12,500 nt of DNA from Trachelipus rathkii (GCA_015478945.1 JABUQX010148310.1:2501-15000); one strand, 5' to 3'. Shown: positions 1 through 9,189, numbered from the stretch's first letter. The notes: generated by a model from the sequence alone, not told the origin. A program made the numbers and translations.

Positions 1-37
1 TATTTACAGTTTCTTTAACGAATCCAACAAGACTTAG

Positions 38-101
38 CTTAACCTAACTTAACCTAACCTAACCTAATCTAAAATAACCTAACTTAACCTAACCTAACCT
101 A
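38..101 (-). repeat. Interstitial telomere-type repeat (CCTAA)n, degenerate
   Basis: About a dozen CCTAA or near-CCTAA pentamers occur with CTTAA and TCTAA variants mixed in. On the minus strand this is TTAGG, the ancestral arthropod telomere unit. The array is short, degenerate and followed by unrelated DNA, so it is interstitial and not a chromosome end. Similar arrays of opposite orientation lie near 5671-5729 and 5976-6048. Confidence 0.8.
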
Positions 102-382
102 TCATAAACCCTGCGGAGGGCTGTACAGGAAACTTTTTGATCTTGTATCGACCCTTTTTTCTTTCGACCATTTGGGCTTGTCCCCTTTTATCCCTTGTGA
201 AAGAGTTATGCCAAGCTAAAATAGAAAGTAAAATGAGAAAGTTAGAATATATAAACTAGAAATGAAGATAGAGTTGACATTTATAGCATCGTGCCTGAAC
301 TAATGTGAAGAAGAAAGAGAAGGCAGCACTAGTTCAAGTTTAAGTTCTTGATTCAAGAAGCAATGGATCAAACACCAAAATA
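102..382. other. Unassigned AT-rich spacer
   Basis: I see no coding frame, RNA gene or repeat I can name here. The stretch is AT-rich, with some purine-rich text near 300-325, and it leads directly into the tRNA-like SINE head. Confidence 0.5.
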
Positions 383-570
383 GCGCCCGATAGCTCAGTG
401 GTAGAGCACTCGCCCAACTAAACGAGAGACCCTAGATTGTTGTCACTGGTCGAGTGTGTGAATGTGAGCTGTACTCTTATTAACTCCGTGTTTCTCAGAC
501 AAATTGAGCACACCCCTTCCTATGTTAGGGCTCTGCCCTTGAAAGGTGGTGTTAATGTATAAAAAAAAAT
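383..570 (+). mobile_element. tRNA-derived SINE
   Basis: The head resembles a tRNA 5' half, with a good RNA polymerase III A box at 391-401 (TAGCTCAGTGG) inside an acceptor and D-arm-like stretch. The expected B box near 434-444 is degenerate (AGATTGTTGTC against the consensus GGTTCGANNCC). A non-tRNA body of about 110 bases follows and ends in an A-rich tail near 560-569. A tRNA head, unrelated body and A-rich tail are the architecture of a tRNA-derived SINE. No anticodon arm or CCA-adjacent acceptor pairing can be drawn, so it is not a working tRNA gene. No convincing target-site duplication is visible. The damaged B box suggests an old, inactive copy. Confidence 0.7.
391..401 (+). promoter_or_regulatory. 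RNA polymerase III A box in the SINE head
   Basis: TAGCTCAGTGG matches the tRNA A-box consensus TRGYNNAGTGG. It is the internal promoter half that survives; the B box about 33 bases downstream is degenerate, so transcription is doubtful. Confidence 0.65.
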
Positions 571-816
571 GCACAGAAGAATTTCAGATAAAGATTATTC
601 TTGCTCATATTTTCCCTTTCATTTGAGAGTAGAAAAGGTGTAGGAGAAGGAACCAAAACACAAATCACACATTTACATATTATAAAGAGAATCAATGGAG
701 AAAAGAAATCGAGAAGGATTAGAACTAAAATAAAAATATGATCAACAGATCTTACAGGAAAGCAAAAGCTCTAGCAAAACCTGAAAAATATTAACTGGAA
801 AGTTTAAAACTTAGAA

Positions 817-818
<2 letters not shown>

Positions 819-912
<94 letters not shown>
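819..912. repeat. (TA)n microsatellite
   Basis: Uninterrupted TA dinucleotides over about 94 bases. Between this and the preceding SINE (571-818) I see only A-rich unassigned text. Confidence 0.95.
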
Positions 913-915
<3 letters not shown>

Positions 916-1043
916 AATTTGTTACTTCGTTTTATTTTTTTATCTTATTGTTTTAAATTTCATGAGTTTAGTTCGTGGTTTAATAATAGGGTTAAATTTG
1001 CTTACTAAATTATATATTGGCGATATTATTTAACCAATTTTTG

Positions 1044-1046
<3 letters not shown>

Positions 1047-1120
<74 letters not shown>
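1047..1120. repeat. (TA)n microsatellite
   Basis: Uninterrupted TA dinucleotides over about 74 bases, separated from the previous block by 134 bases of AT-rich DNA. Confidence 0.95.
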
Positions 1121-1124
<4 letters not shown>

Positions 1125-1206
1125 TTTAACTTAAGATGCTAGAAGGAATTATATGTAATGGAGCCTTAGGTATAAATTCTTGAGGATTACAACAAATAAA
1201 TAGGAG

Positions 1207-1297
1207 ATAAAATCAAAATATTAAATTCATAAGTAAATCCTTTTAACTATAAATTTTAAACATGATTTTTCTTACGAATTTAATATTTTGATTTTAT
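1207..1297. repeat. 27-bp inverted repeat with 37-bp loop
   Basis: The arms are 1207-1233 and 1271-1297. They are reverse complements at 26 of 27 positions; the one mismatch lies near the loop. The arms are AT-rich but not simple repeats (core AAAATCAAAATATTAAATTC). A further AGGAGA/TCTCCT pair lies outside the arms with a 9-base offset. It could be a MITE core or a folded-back insertion. Long (TA)n blocks lie on both sides. Confidence 0.8.
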
Positions 1298-1332
1298 GGT
1301 TTTCATTCTCCTCAGTACTCAATATTTACTCC

Positions 1333-1453
<121 letters not shown>

Positions 1454-1668
1454 CAGAAAATAACTATCGCTCTATCTCTTTAACATCTGTTCCTTAAAGG
1501 GAGGAATTGGAAACATCTTAAATCTTATCTTTTGACTTTCGAAAGAAACGTTCTTCTACTTTTGATCTTTTACTTCTCTTTGACATTTGCTCCTTCCCTC
1601 TTCGACATTTGCTCCTTTGCCCTTTGACATTTCGGTAAATCTTTTGCTCTGTCGATAGACGTATCAAA

Positions 1669-1736
1669 AAGCTTTTGATATAATCGGCACAAGGCATTGA
1701 AGAAGCTTTTGATATAATCGACGCAAGGCTTTGATT
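1669..1736. repeat. 34-bp tandem duplication
   Basis: Two adjacent 34-base units (1669-1702, 1703-1736) share their first 18 bases exactly, AAGCTTTTGATATAATCG, and 29 of 34 overall. They lie within the candidate LTR, where such direct repeats often mark the U3 enhancer region. Confidence 0.8.
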
Positions 1737-1781
1737 TCAAAATTTTAGTATTAATTCTTCTCTCAGATTTGCTTTTAAGTC

Positions 1782-1788
1782 TATTTAT
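1782..1788 (-). promoter_or_regulatory. TATA-box-like element of the candidate LTR
   Basis: TATAAAT on the minus strand, embedded in CTATAAATAG. The spacing from the LTR start is plausible for a U3 promoter. In AT-rich DNA this alone is weak evidence. Confidence 0.35.
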
Positions 1789-1870
1789 AGCAGCTGCTCC
1801 TCAAGGACAACCTTCATCTTTTAAATATATCATTTGTAGTATTCCTCAAGATTCTATATTACCCTCAACA

Positions 1871-3035
<1,165 letters not shown>

Positions 3036-3048
3036 CTTATATTTATAT

Positions 3049-3340
3049 AAGCTTGCACGCCTCCGTATTGGTCACACCAATATCACTCACAGGCACTATA
3101 TGTCACTAAACCTTCCCCCATCTGTAAATTTTGTCGTCGCCATACCCCTCAATCTGTTCACTATATCTTCATTGATTGTCCCCAACTGAACCCCATTCGC
3201 CGTCATCATTTTCCTACTTTATGGTCCATAACACCTTCTAAAAGGTTATCCCATATCTTATCTGAATCCTACCCTCCCGTTTTAACAGTAATTATTTTCT
3301 CTTATCTTCAAGAAAAGAATATTCTTTATAACATATGATT
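3049..3340 (+). pseudogene. 3' end of a non-LTR retrotransposon ORF2 (Jockey/I-like), truncated
   Basis: From 3052 in frame 1 the translation reads LARLRIGHTNITHRHYMSLN, matching the conserved block (LxRLRIGHTxLTHxxL) that follows the RNase H-like region in many Jockey-, R1- and I-type LINE ORF2 proteins. After a one-base shift in the C-run 3115-3119, frame 3 continues with ICKFC, then HYIFIDCPQLNPIRR: a CxxC...HxxxxC zinc-knuckle, the usual C-terminal motif of these proteins. The frame closes with a typical ORF2 tail, ending in FSYLQEKNILYNI and a stop near 3337. Everything upstream (endonuclease, reverse transcriptase) is missing, replaced by (TA)n. It is a dead 5'-truncated copy. Downstream text to about 3530 may be its 3' UTR. 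The family call is by recognised motifs, not by search. Confidence 0.72.
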
Positions 3341-3456
3341 TTGTCATGTATTATTAGGACTATTTATAATATAAGGACATCTTTTTTTAGTTTCTTATTT
3401 ATCTTCGACTGAAAAATTTCGTCATCCAATTTTTCTTTGACATTTAAAATATAAGC

Positions 3457-3526
3457 CAGGACCCACCCATTGAGTTGATTATTCAACCCAGGGTGGTTGC
3501 TTCTCTGTGGGCCGTGGTGGGTCCTG
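3457..3526. repeat. 11-bp inverted repeat, possible hairpin
   Basis: CAGGACCCACC at 3457-3467 is the exact reverse complement of GGTGGGTCCTG at 3516-3526. The 48-base interior contains a smaller GTTGA/TCAAC pair. It is a GC-rich island just downstream of the LINE remnant, so it may be a structured part of the LINE 3' UTR. Confidence 0.6.
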
Positions 3527-3536
3527 TGCATGAATT

Positions 3537-3539
<3 letters not shown>

Positions 3540-3621
<82 letters not shown>
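3540..3621. repeat. (TA)n microsatellite
   Basis: Uninterrupted TA dinucleotides over about 81 bases. Frames through it on both strands are Ile-Tyr artefacts. Confidence 0.95.
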
Positions 3622-3625
<4 letters not shown>

Positions 3626-3729
3626 TTAGTAATATTATATTCCCTAACGTTACATTTAAGTTTTATATCACATGGGATGATAGTTATTTGCAAATATTGA
3701 ATTACAGTAATGTTATTTACAATATTATT

Positions 3730-3730
<1 letters not shown>

Positions 3731-3811
<81 letters not shown>
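3731..3811. repeat. (AAT)n microsatellite
   Basis: About 27 uninterrupted trinucleotide units. Read in one plus-strand frame it gives a poly-Ile tract with no biological meaning. Confidence 0.95.
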
Positions 3812-3815
<4 letters not shown>

Positions 3816-4379
3816 CAATTACGATAAGCAAAAGGCAAAGAGAAATATTTATAAAAATTGGTCTTGTAGAAAAATAGAGGAATTAATTAAGACAAGATAC
3901 GAGCCTGGAACCCTTTTAGGTTAATAAGTTTTGACTTTAAGGGGAGGTTGGGGGTGTAGGGGGAAGAGAGGAGCAAGGGGCGAGGCAAACGGCGGGGCAA
4001 GGGACGTGACGAATTCCAGAGGAGGACTCTTCCTTGCAAAAATTCGTCTGGGAAGTTTTAAGAGTGTCAGAGAGTCCTCCTCCAGAGGCCTATATTTCTT
4101 TATGGTTTGTATATTTTTATAATAGAATATGAGGGAGATTATTAAAAAGAATGGGGGAATACTTATGAGTTAAATTAATATCTATCTGGAAATAGAAATA
4201 AAATCTAGCTTTGAAATAAATATATAACCTAGATAGTGGCTAGAACAAATCTATCTAGGAGCTAGAAATGAAATCTATTAAATTGCAAATTCAATGGTTA
4301 TTAAATGCAGAGGTAGGTTGGTTGGAACTTTGTGTTTTGGAAGATGTTTTACCTGCGTCGAAGATTACATACATTTAGT
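3812..4379. other. Unassigned region with G-rich patch and dispersed GCTAGAAAT motif
   Basis: The part from 3938 to 4010 is unusually G-rich for this window and purine-dominated. A 12-bp inverted repeat follows at 4019-4082. From 4180 to 4280 the motif CTAGAAAT(G/A)AAATCTA and its neighbours recur two to three times in variant form, with another copy near 2209. I see no coding potential. Homology to the unnamed gene family begins somewhere after about 4345. Confidence 0.5.
4019..4082. repeat. 12-bp perfect inverted repeat
   Basis: GAGGAGGACTCT at 4019-4030 pairs exactly with AGAGTCCTCCTC at 4071-4082 across a 40-base loop. It lies at the end of the G-rich patch. Confidence 0.65.
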
Positions 4380-5370
4380 TGAAAGATGAAAAATTTGATT
4401 TATTGAGACATTGGAATTAGGATATCGTGAAAAAGGATTTCATGCCTTACTTTTCCCTTTTAGACAACTTAGTTTATTGGACAGGCGTTGAAGGTTTAAT
4501 GGGTCAATTCAAAATTTAATATGATTCATCTCAATGGCGTCTATTTGTTAATTCTCAAATTCTTGTTATTACTCAATAACGGTGGTATTTACCCTTCCAT
4601 TCCTGTAGGTCATTCGGTATTCGGTACACTTGAAGGAGACCTACGAAAATCTTGAAATGGTTCTTCGGAAACTCAAAATGAAGACCGCGGATGGCTAGTG
4701 TGTGGAGATTTTAAGGTCTTGTGCATGCTACTTGGCCAACAAGCTGGATTTACCAAATGCCTCTGTTACCTATGCCTATGGGATAGTCGATAAGACATGG
4801 CAGCCAAGGGAGCTTATAGTCGGTGAAAAAAATGTCATCCGAGAAATTTTAGTACCTCCCCTTAAAGTTTTACTACCAGCACTCCACATTAAATTGGGAT
4901 TAATGATGCAATTTATGAAATCACCTCCGAAAGATGGAAAATGTTTCAAATACTTGTGTTCCAAGTTTCCAGGTCTATCAGAGACAAAATTGAAGGAAGG
5001 TGTATCCACAGAACAGGACATTAGAAGGCTTATAGATAACCATGAGTTTATTAAGACCATGACAGATCCTCAGAAAGAAGGTTGGCCAGCGTTCAAAGAG
5101 GTCGTGCAGAAGTTTTTGGGCAACAACAGGGACTCTAACTATAAGGAGATCGTCGGACGAATGTTGAGAGCATTTCAAACTTTAGGTTGACTAATGAACT
5201 TAAAAGTACATTTCCTCCATTCCCATCTCGATTACTTTCCTGAAATTTGGGAGCTGTGAGTGAGGAACAAGGTGAAAATTTTCACCAGGACATCAAAGTG
5301 ATGGAGAGGATACCAAGGTAGATGAAGCGTTACGATGAAGGCCGATTACTATTGGAATACATATCAATAA
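4380..5370 (+). pseudogene. Decayed member of an unnamed arthropod gene family (copy 1, 5'-truncated)
   Basis: Stretches in three frames align in order with the minus-strand gene at 7296-8937. Readable pieces are DFMPYFSLLDNLVYW and SSQWRLF (frame 2), PSIPVGHSV (frame 3), HLKETYENLEMVLRKLK (frame 1), WLVCGDFKV...LLGQQAGFTKCLCYLCLWDSR (frame 3), then the longest intact part in frame 1, 4791-5187, including LPALHIKLGLMMQFMK and KFLGNN. The C-terminal end follows as HFLHSHLDYFPE, SEEQGENFHQDIKVM and ADYYW. Lesions are stops at 4418, 4517, 5188 and 5323, a 7-bp tandem duplication at 4613-4626, and frame changes near 4573, 4685, 4790, 5245 and 5313. The Cys-rich N-terminal domain of copy 2 is not found upstream. 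From gap-free positions 4936-5187, 36 of 84 residues equal copy 2, so the copies are old relatives. I recognise the family as a recurrent uncharacterised protein in arthropod genomes but know no name or proven function. Confidence 0.8.
4613..4626 (+). repeat. 7-bp tandem duplication that shifts the frame
   Basis: TTCGGTA occurs twice in succession (4613-4619 and 4620-4626). Counting only one copy, the protein reads through GHSVHLKETYENL, matching GHSLQMK*KYANI in the minus-strand relative. The duplication is therefore a frameshifting mutation after the copy became inactive. Confidence 0.75.
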
Positions 5371-5473
5371 TAAAAATGAGAAAAAGATTTGTAGATTGAA
5401 AAGAATCCAAGCAAATACCGAAATTGATAGGCTTAAAAAAATGAACGATGGCTGTCTTGGTCTGAAACTGCAG

Positions 5474-5475
<2 letters not shown>

Positions 5476-5527
<52 letters not shown>

Positions 5528-5552
5528 GTATATATATATATATATATATATA

Positions 5553-5601
<49 letters not shown>
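5476..5601. repeat. Compound (TA)n microsatellite
   Basis: TA dinucleotides with interruptions at about 5521-5529 (TTATATAGTA) and 5552-5556 (AAAAA). Frames on both strands are Ile-Tyr artefacts. Confidence 0.95.
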
Positions 5602-5604
<3 letters not shown>

Positions 5605-5670
5605 TGAGATAAGATAAAGTAAAATATCGTATCGTTGTGTTGCAAGTGTGGATTGCAAAATGTTAAATTA

Positions 5671-5729
5671 TGTTAGGTGTAACTTAGGTTAGGTATTCTA
5701 AATGATTTAAGAATAGCTAGTTAGGTTAG
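5671..5729 (+). repeat. Degenerate TTAGG telomere-type repeats
   Basis: Several TTAGG or TTAGGT pentamers or hexamers appear at 5671-5695 and 5720-5729, now on the plus strand, opposite in orientation to the array at 38-101. Confidence 0.6.
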
Positions 5730-5787
5730 TATTAGTGGAACATCACTGAAGTTTAATGTTCATAAATATTAATAATAAAACTATAAT

Positions 5788-5792
5788 ATTAT

Positions 5793-5823
<31 letters not shown>

Positions 5824-5850
5824 AATATATATATATAAAAAGATATATAT

Positions 5851-5890
<40 letters not shown>

Positions 5891-5914
5891 TATATATATA
5901 TATATATATAGAGT

Positions 5915-5949
<35 letters not shown>
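5788..5949. repeat. Compound (TA)n microsatellite
   Basis: A long TA-dominated tract with AAATA, AGATA and GAGTAGAGA interruptions, older-looking than the pure tracts elsewhere. Confidence 0.9.
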
Positions 5950-5951
<2 letters not shown>

Positions 5952-5975
5952 TTAATATAAGTGATTAATTCAAAA

Positions 5976-6048
5976 TTAGGTTAGGTTAATATAGGTTAAG
6001 TTTGGTTAGGTTAGGGTTAGGTTAGTTTAGGTTAGATTAGGTTAGTTA
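5976..6048 (+). repeat. Interstitial telomere-type repeat (TTAGG)n, degenerate
   Basis: About ten TTAGG units with TTAGGG, TTTGG and TTAGA variants. It is the better of the two plus-strand arrays and lies between two compound (TA)n blocks. Confidence 0.8.
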
Positions 6049-6136
6049 CGTAAGTTAATGTATTTACCCTAAAATTAATAAAATAACCATACATTAATTA
6101 TTGATTTTCTCTCCTGGAGTCAACCACTTATAAGAG

Positions 6137-6195
<59 letters not shown>

Positions 6196-6251
6196 ATATA
6201 TTATATATAATATAGTATAAATATATATATACATAATGTATATATATATAT
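6137..6251. repeat. Compound (TA)n microsatellite
   Basis: A pure TA run to about 6183, then interrupted TA with TTTATA, ATAATATA and TACATAATG variants. Confidence 0.9.
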
Positions 6252-6319
6252 TTATGTAGAGTAGATAAATCGAACATGAGCACCCTAGACAGAGACATAG
6301 GGATTGAGATAGATAGAGA

Positions 6320-6347
6320 GTATAGAGTATAGAGTATAGAGTATAGA
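6320..6347. repeat. (GTATAGA)4 tandem repeat
   Basis: Four perfect 7-base units follow a GAGATAGATAGAGA lead-in. Confidence 0.9.
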
Positions 6348-6741
6348 GCTAGAATTTTACCACCATAAAGCAGTTTGACTATTTATTGGCCAAAAATAAA
6401 AGAAATAATTTTTTTTTTTGTTTCTAAGATGAAAAGGGAAAGGTTTGATTGATATATTTGACTTCTTGATTGATTTATTTATTTTATTTATTCTATCAGT
6501 AATTTATTATTTATTTTTTCTAGTTTTTTTATTTAATTTATTCAGTAAAACAAAAATATATTTATAAAAATATTAAAAATATATAAAATATAAAAAATAA
6601 AAGCTAAATGAATAATTTAGAAGAAAATGGAATTAAATTTTTATATTAATTTGTTATTAATTATATAAATAAATACATTTAAAATATAAATAAGTTATTG
6701 ATTAACGTAGTCAATAATGAAATAAAAATTAAATTGTTTTT

Positions 6742-6744
<3 letters not shown>
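6348..6744. other. Very AT-rich unassigned spacer
   Basis: The stretch is dominated by A and T, with loose TTTA-type text near 6465-6540 and AAATAT text near 6550-6600. I see no coding, RNA or transposon feature. Confidence 0.6.

Positions 6745-6820
<76 letters not shown>
6745..6820. repeat. (GA)n microsatellite
   Basis: Thirty-eight uninterrupted GA units, a purine-only strand about 120 bases outside the left end of the TIR element. Confidence 0.95.
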
Positions 6821-6825
<5 letters not shown>

Positions 6826-6941
6826 ATAATATATAAAGGAGGTCTTATGCTACTAAATATCTTTTTTAATAAGGAAACTGTTCACTGCTCTGGAAAGGGG
6901 GGGGGAAACAGTAGTTTCCTTGGTTGGAGTCCTAAATAACG

Positions 6942-7043
6942 CTGGTCTACAACATTTTTCTGGCATAAGGTTTTCCAGCGGTTTTAAGGTAATTCTGCGG
7001 TGCTGATTCCAAATCTGTCATCGGGTTTTGTCTATCACATCAG
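6942..7043 (+). repeat. Left terminal inverted repeat
   Basis: The outer motif CTGGTC, then TTCTGGCAT (6958-6966), TTTTCCAGC (6971-6979) and GTGCTGATTCCAAATCTG (7000-7017) are all found in reverse complement, at the same spacing from 6958 on, in the right repeat. Confidence 0.75.
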
Positions 7044-7295
7044 GTTTTTGAGATATCACATATTGCATTTTCAAATAAACAGCAAATTTATGATCACTTT
7101 TTGAATATCTGAACAGACTTAGATAAGAATAAGGTAAGATACAATATACAATAGTAGTGAAAAATACTTTTAATGATCCGTAGCACAAAGTTGTGATAGT
7201 GAATGCATATAAATGTGATTGAATGCTTATTACCATTTTGGAATTGACATGTGAAATTAAGTAAAATATGTACAAAAATGTTGACAATAGTGATG

Positions 7296-8937
7296 TTACA
7301 TTTGCATAAACGACCTCTTCTTTGACCATCTCCGATGTACAGCTTGTAGAATGTCTCTCATCAAGGACCATCAGTAATCTGCCATCATGTTGGTTTCCCA
7401 TCGGCCTTGGTGACGTTCTTCAATAACTTTAATGTCTTGATGAAAGCGTTGGCCTTGCTCTTCGCTCACGTGACCCAAGTTCTCTGGAAAATCGTCCAAA
7501 TGTAAGCAGTAAACTTTGATGCTCATTCTACATCCAAGTGCTTGGAAACTCATGAGTAAGCTCCTCCACAATCTCTCGGTAGTTGTCCGCTTTCCTGTTC
7601 CCAGGGAAATTCCGTACCACATCAGAGAATGCATTCCAAGCTCTAGCCTCTGCCGCAGCCATTATTGTAACAAAGTGTGGCTCACTGATGAGTTTCCTTA
7701 TTTGAGGGCCATCAAATATTCCTTCTTTTATCTTCTCGGTACTGAGACTTGGAAAGATTGAAAAAATATAGCTGAAGTAGACTCCAGTGTGATCAAGAGC
7801 TTTGACGAATTGCTTCATTAATCCAAGTTTTTATGTGCAGTGGGAGAAATACAATTTTATTCCTATCAAGCAGAGGCTCATTCTTGATGTCACCAGGGCG
7901 TCAAACTGATTCTTGGTGCAGGTCTTTGTCAAACAGTGTTCTAATGTAGCCCACAGTCCCAGTAGCACAGGAAACAAGGTTATTTAACCTCCTTGCTGCC
8001 CTAGCAGAAAATTAATCATGTTCAAATCCACACAAATTAACCATATGAAGATGGTATTGCAATCTATGCAGAATTTTCTTGATGTTGGCATACTTTCATT
8101 TCATTTGTAAAGAGTGTCCTAGTGGGATTAAACCATATAGATTGTTGTGCAACACACATTTAAACTTACTAATGTCAATAAATTTCCACTGCTTATCAAT
8201 ATGCAAGCAGTCCCATATTATAGAAGAATTTTTTCAACATCATTACACAAACACACGTTGACCATCTGAATGGAAGTACTTTTGCAGAGCGTTTCTCTGT
8301 TACGATAAAAGGAGATACTAGGGCAGGTCTGAGTATTCCTTTCTTTTTCAGCCTGGAAGTCAACAATCAGTCTGCTTGGTAAATGCAAATCTTACCAGAT
8401 CATTCAACCTGAAGTAATTACAAGAGCAATTGTATCAGAATCTGTAACAGATGGCGTATATTCGGTCAGAGCATCATCTCATCATCAGTAGAAGAAGGTT
8501 AACTGATATTTTCAACATCAAACTCCGGTAGCTCAGTTACAGGCACAGGTATTTTCTCAGTGTTCAACTGGTCGTTTGGAAGGATATTTGGATATTGTAA
8601 GTGGTGTTTGTTTGTCTTATTGAGACCTTTCACATTGACAAGACCGAAGTAAGTCATCTAAATGGTTTGTTGGTTCTCTCCAAACCATTGGCACACTAAA
8701 TCTTAGCAGCATTCTTCCTTTAGACCATGACCGCAATACTATAACACACATTTTTGCAATATTAGAGAGCCTAATATTTGTCTTGTCTCCCAGTCCTACT
8801 TTAAAGTAGGCCAAATACACCCTCTTGACAAAGGTACTAATGTTGGTCCTTTGATCCTGCAAAGTTAAACTCCAACAGATGTAACAGAAGATATGTGTGT
8901 CATTACGGCATCTTCTTCTTTCGGATGTTATAGCCAT
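7296..8937 (-). pseudogene. Full-length but broken member of the unnamed gene family (copy 2)
   Basis: The putative start is ATG at 8937. The N-terminal 106 codons are open and contain HIFCYICWSLTL and AKMCVIVLRSW, a paired Cys arrangement like a small zinc-binding domain, then FSVPMVWREPTNHLDD. A two-base loss near 8645 moves the frame to YFGLVNVKGLNKTNKHHLQY...IPVPVTELPEFDVE. Further on come SFYRNRE, VCNDVE, QWKFIDISK, IPLGHS, WLICVDLNMINFLLGQQGG, PCFLCYWD, LPLHIK, then KQFVKALDHTG through VVRNFPGN (7818-7528) and LMSFQALGCRMS through HQGRWETNMMADY (to 7374), and a basic tail ending at 7298. Stops lie at 8499, 8096, 7901 and 7371; frame changes lie near 8060, 7990, 7830 and 7560. The reconstructed length is roughly 540 codons. 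The Cys lost at the 7371 stop is Tyr in copy 1. It sits wholly inside the TIR element, and no other gene is present. Its function is not known to me; a transposase is an inference. Confidence 0.8.
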
Positions 8938-8951
8938 TGTTAGATCATAAC

Positions 8952-8968
8952 CTGCAAATGAAAATTAT
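8952..8968 (-). other. Candidate 3' splice site before the copy 2 start
   Basis: On the minus strand the text TTTTCATTTGCAG followed by G ends 14 bases before the ATG at 8937. The pyrimidine-rich run plus YAG fits an arthropod splice acceptor. It suggests an untranslated first exon or intron between the right TIR and the coding region. Confidence 0.4.
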
Positions 8969-9189
8969 TACATAAATTGTGATATGTACATAAAATGATT
9001 GTAATATGTAATAATATAATAAAATTATAAATGTACATAAATGATATTAATAAACACACTATTGTCCAAATATAATATCAACACCATCTTTATCACTAAA
9101 GCAGTCACTGACTCGCAACAACTTGCAATCATCATTGACAAAATGTTAATTTCGGGTAAAATCCATGAAAATAAGGTTTGCCGATTGCA

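Larger units (their letters stand above)
1488..1870 (-). mobile_element. Probable solitary LTR of a Copia-like retrotransposon
   Basis: Read on the minus strand, the segment opens with TGTTGAGGG at 1870 and can be closed at AACA (1491-1488), giving TGTT...AACA ends, the short inverted ends usual for LTRs. A TATA-box-like CTATAAATAG lies at 1790-1781, about 80 bases inside. Directly before the TG start, at 1871-1895, the minus strand is almost pure purine and ends in AAAAAGG, as a polypurine tract would next to a 3' LTR. A 34-bp tandem duplication (1669-1702 and 1703-1736, 29 of 34 identical) sits inside. No target-site duplication and no gag or pol coding is seen next to it. The assignment rests on termini, TATA box and purine tract only; the inner end is uncertain, and 1453 is another possible end. 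Confidence 0.42.

Noticed and set aside
38..101. A true chromosome end
   Set aside because: The repeat is only about 60 bases, degenerate, and followed by ordinary interspersed repeats.
383..455. A functional tRNA gene
   Set aside because: The A box is good, but the B box is degenerate, no anticodon arm or paired acceptor stem can be drawn, and a SINE-type body and A-rich tail follow.
3688..3924. Open frames with poly-Ile or poly-Leu, also at 9946-10188 and 11956-12306
   Set aside because: They are (AAT)n or (ATT)n microsatellites and have no unique domain on either side.
3931..4122. Small Gly/Arg-rich protein from the G-rich patch
   Set aside because: The composition follows the G-run DNA, the frame ends in AT-rich text, and no homologous motif is seen.
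4776..5178. Minus-strand open frames opposite copy 1
   Set aside because: They are antisense shadows; the plus strand shows the conserved family residues.
7018..7401. Minus-strand open frame of 127 codons next to the copy 2 gene
   Set aside because: It overlaps the conserved C-terminal end of copy 2 in a different frame and continues into the AT-rich 3' flank; the family similarity is in the other frame.
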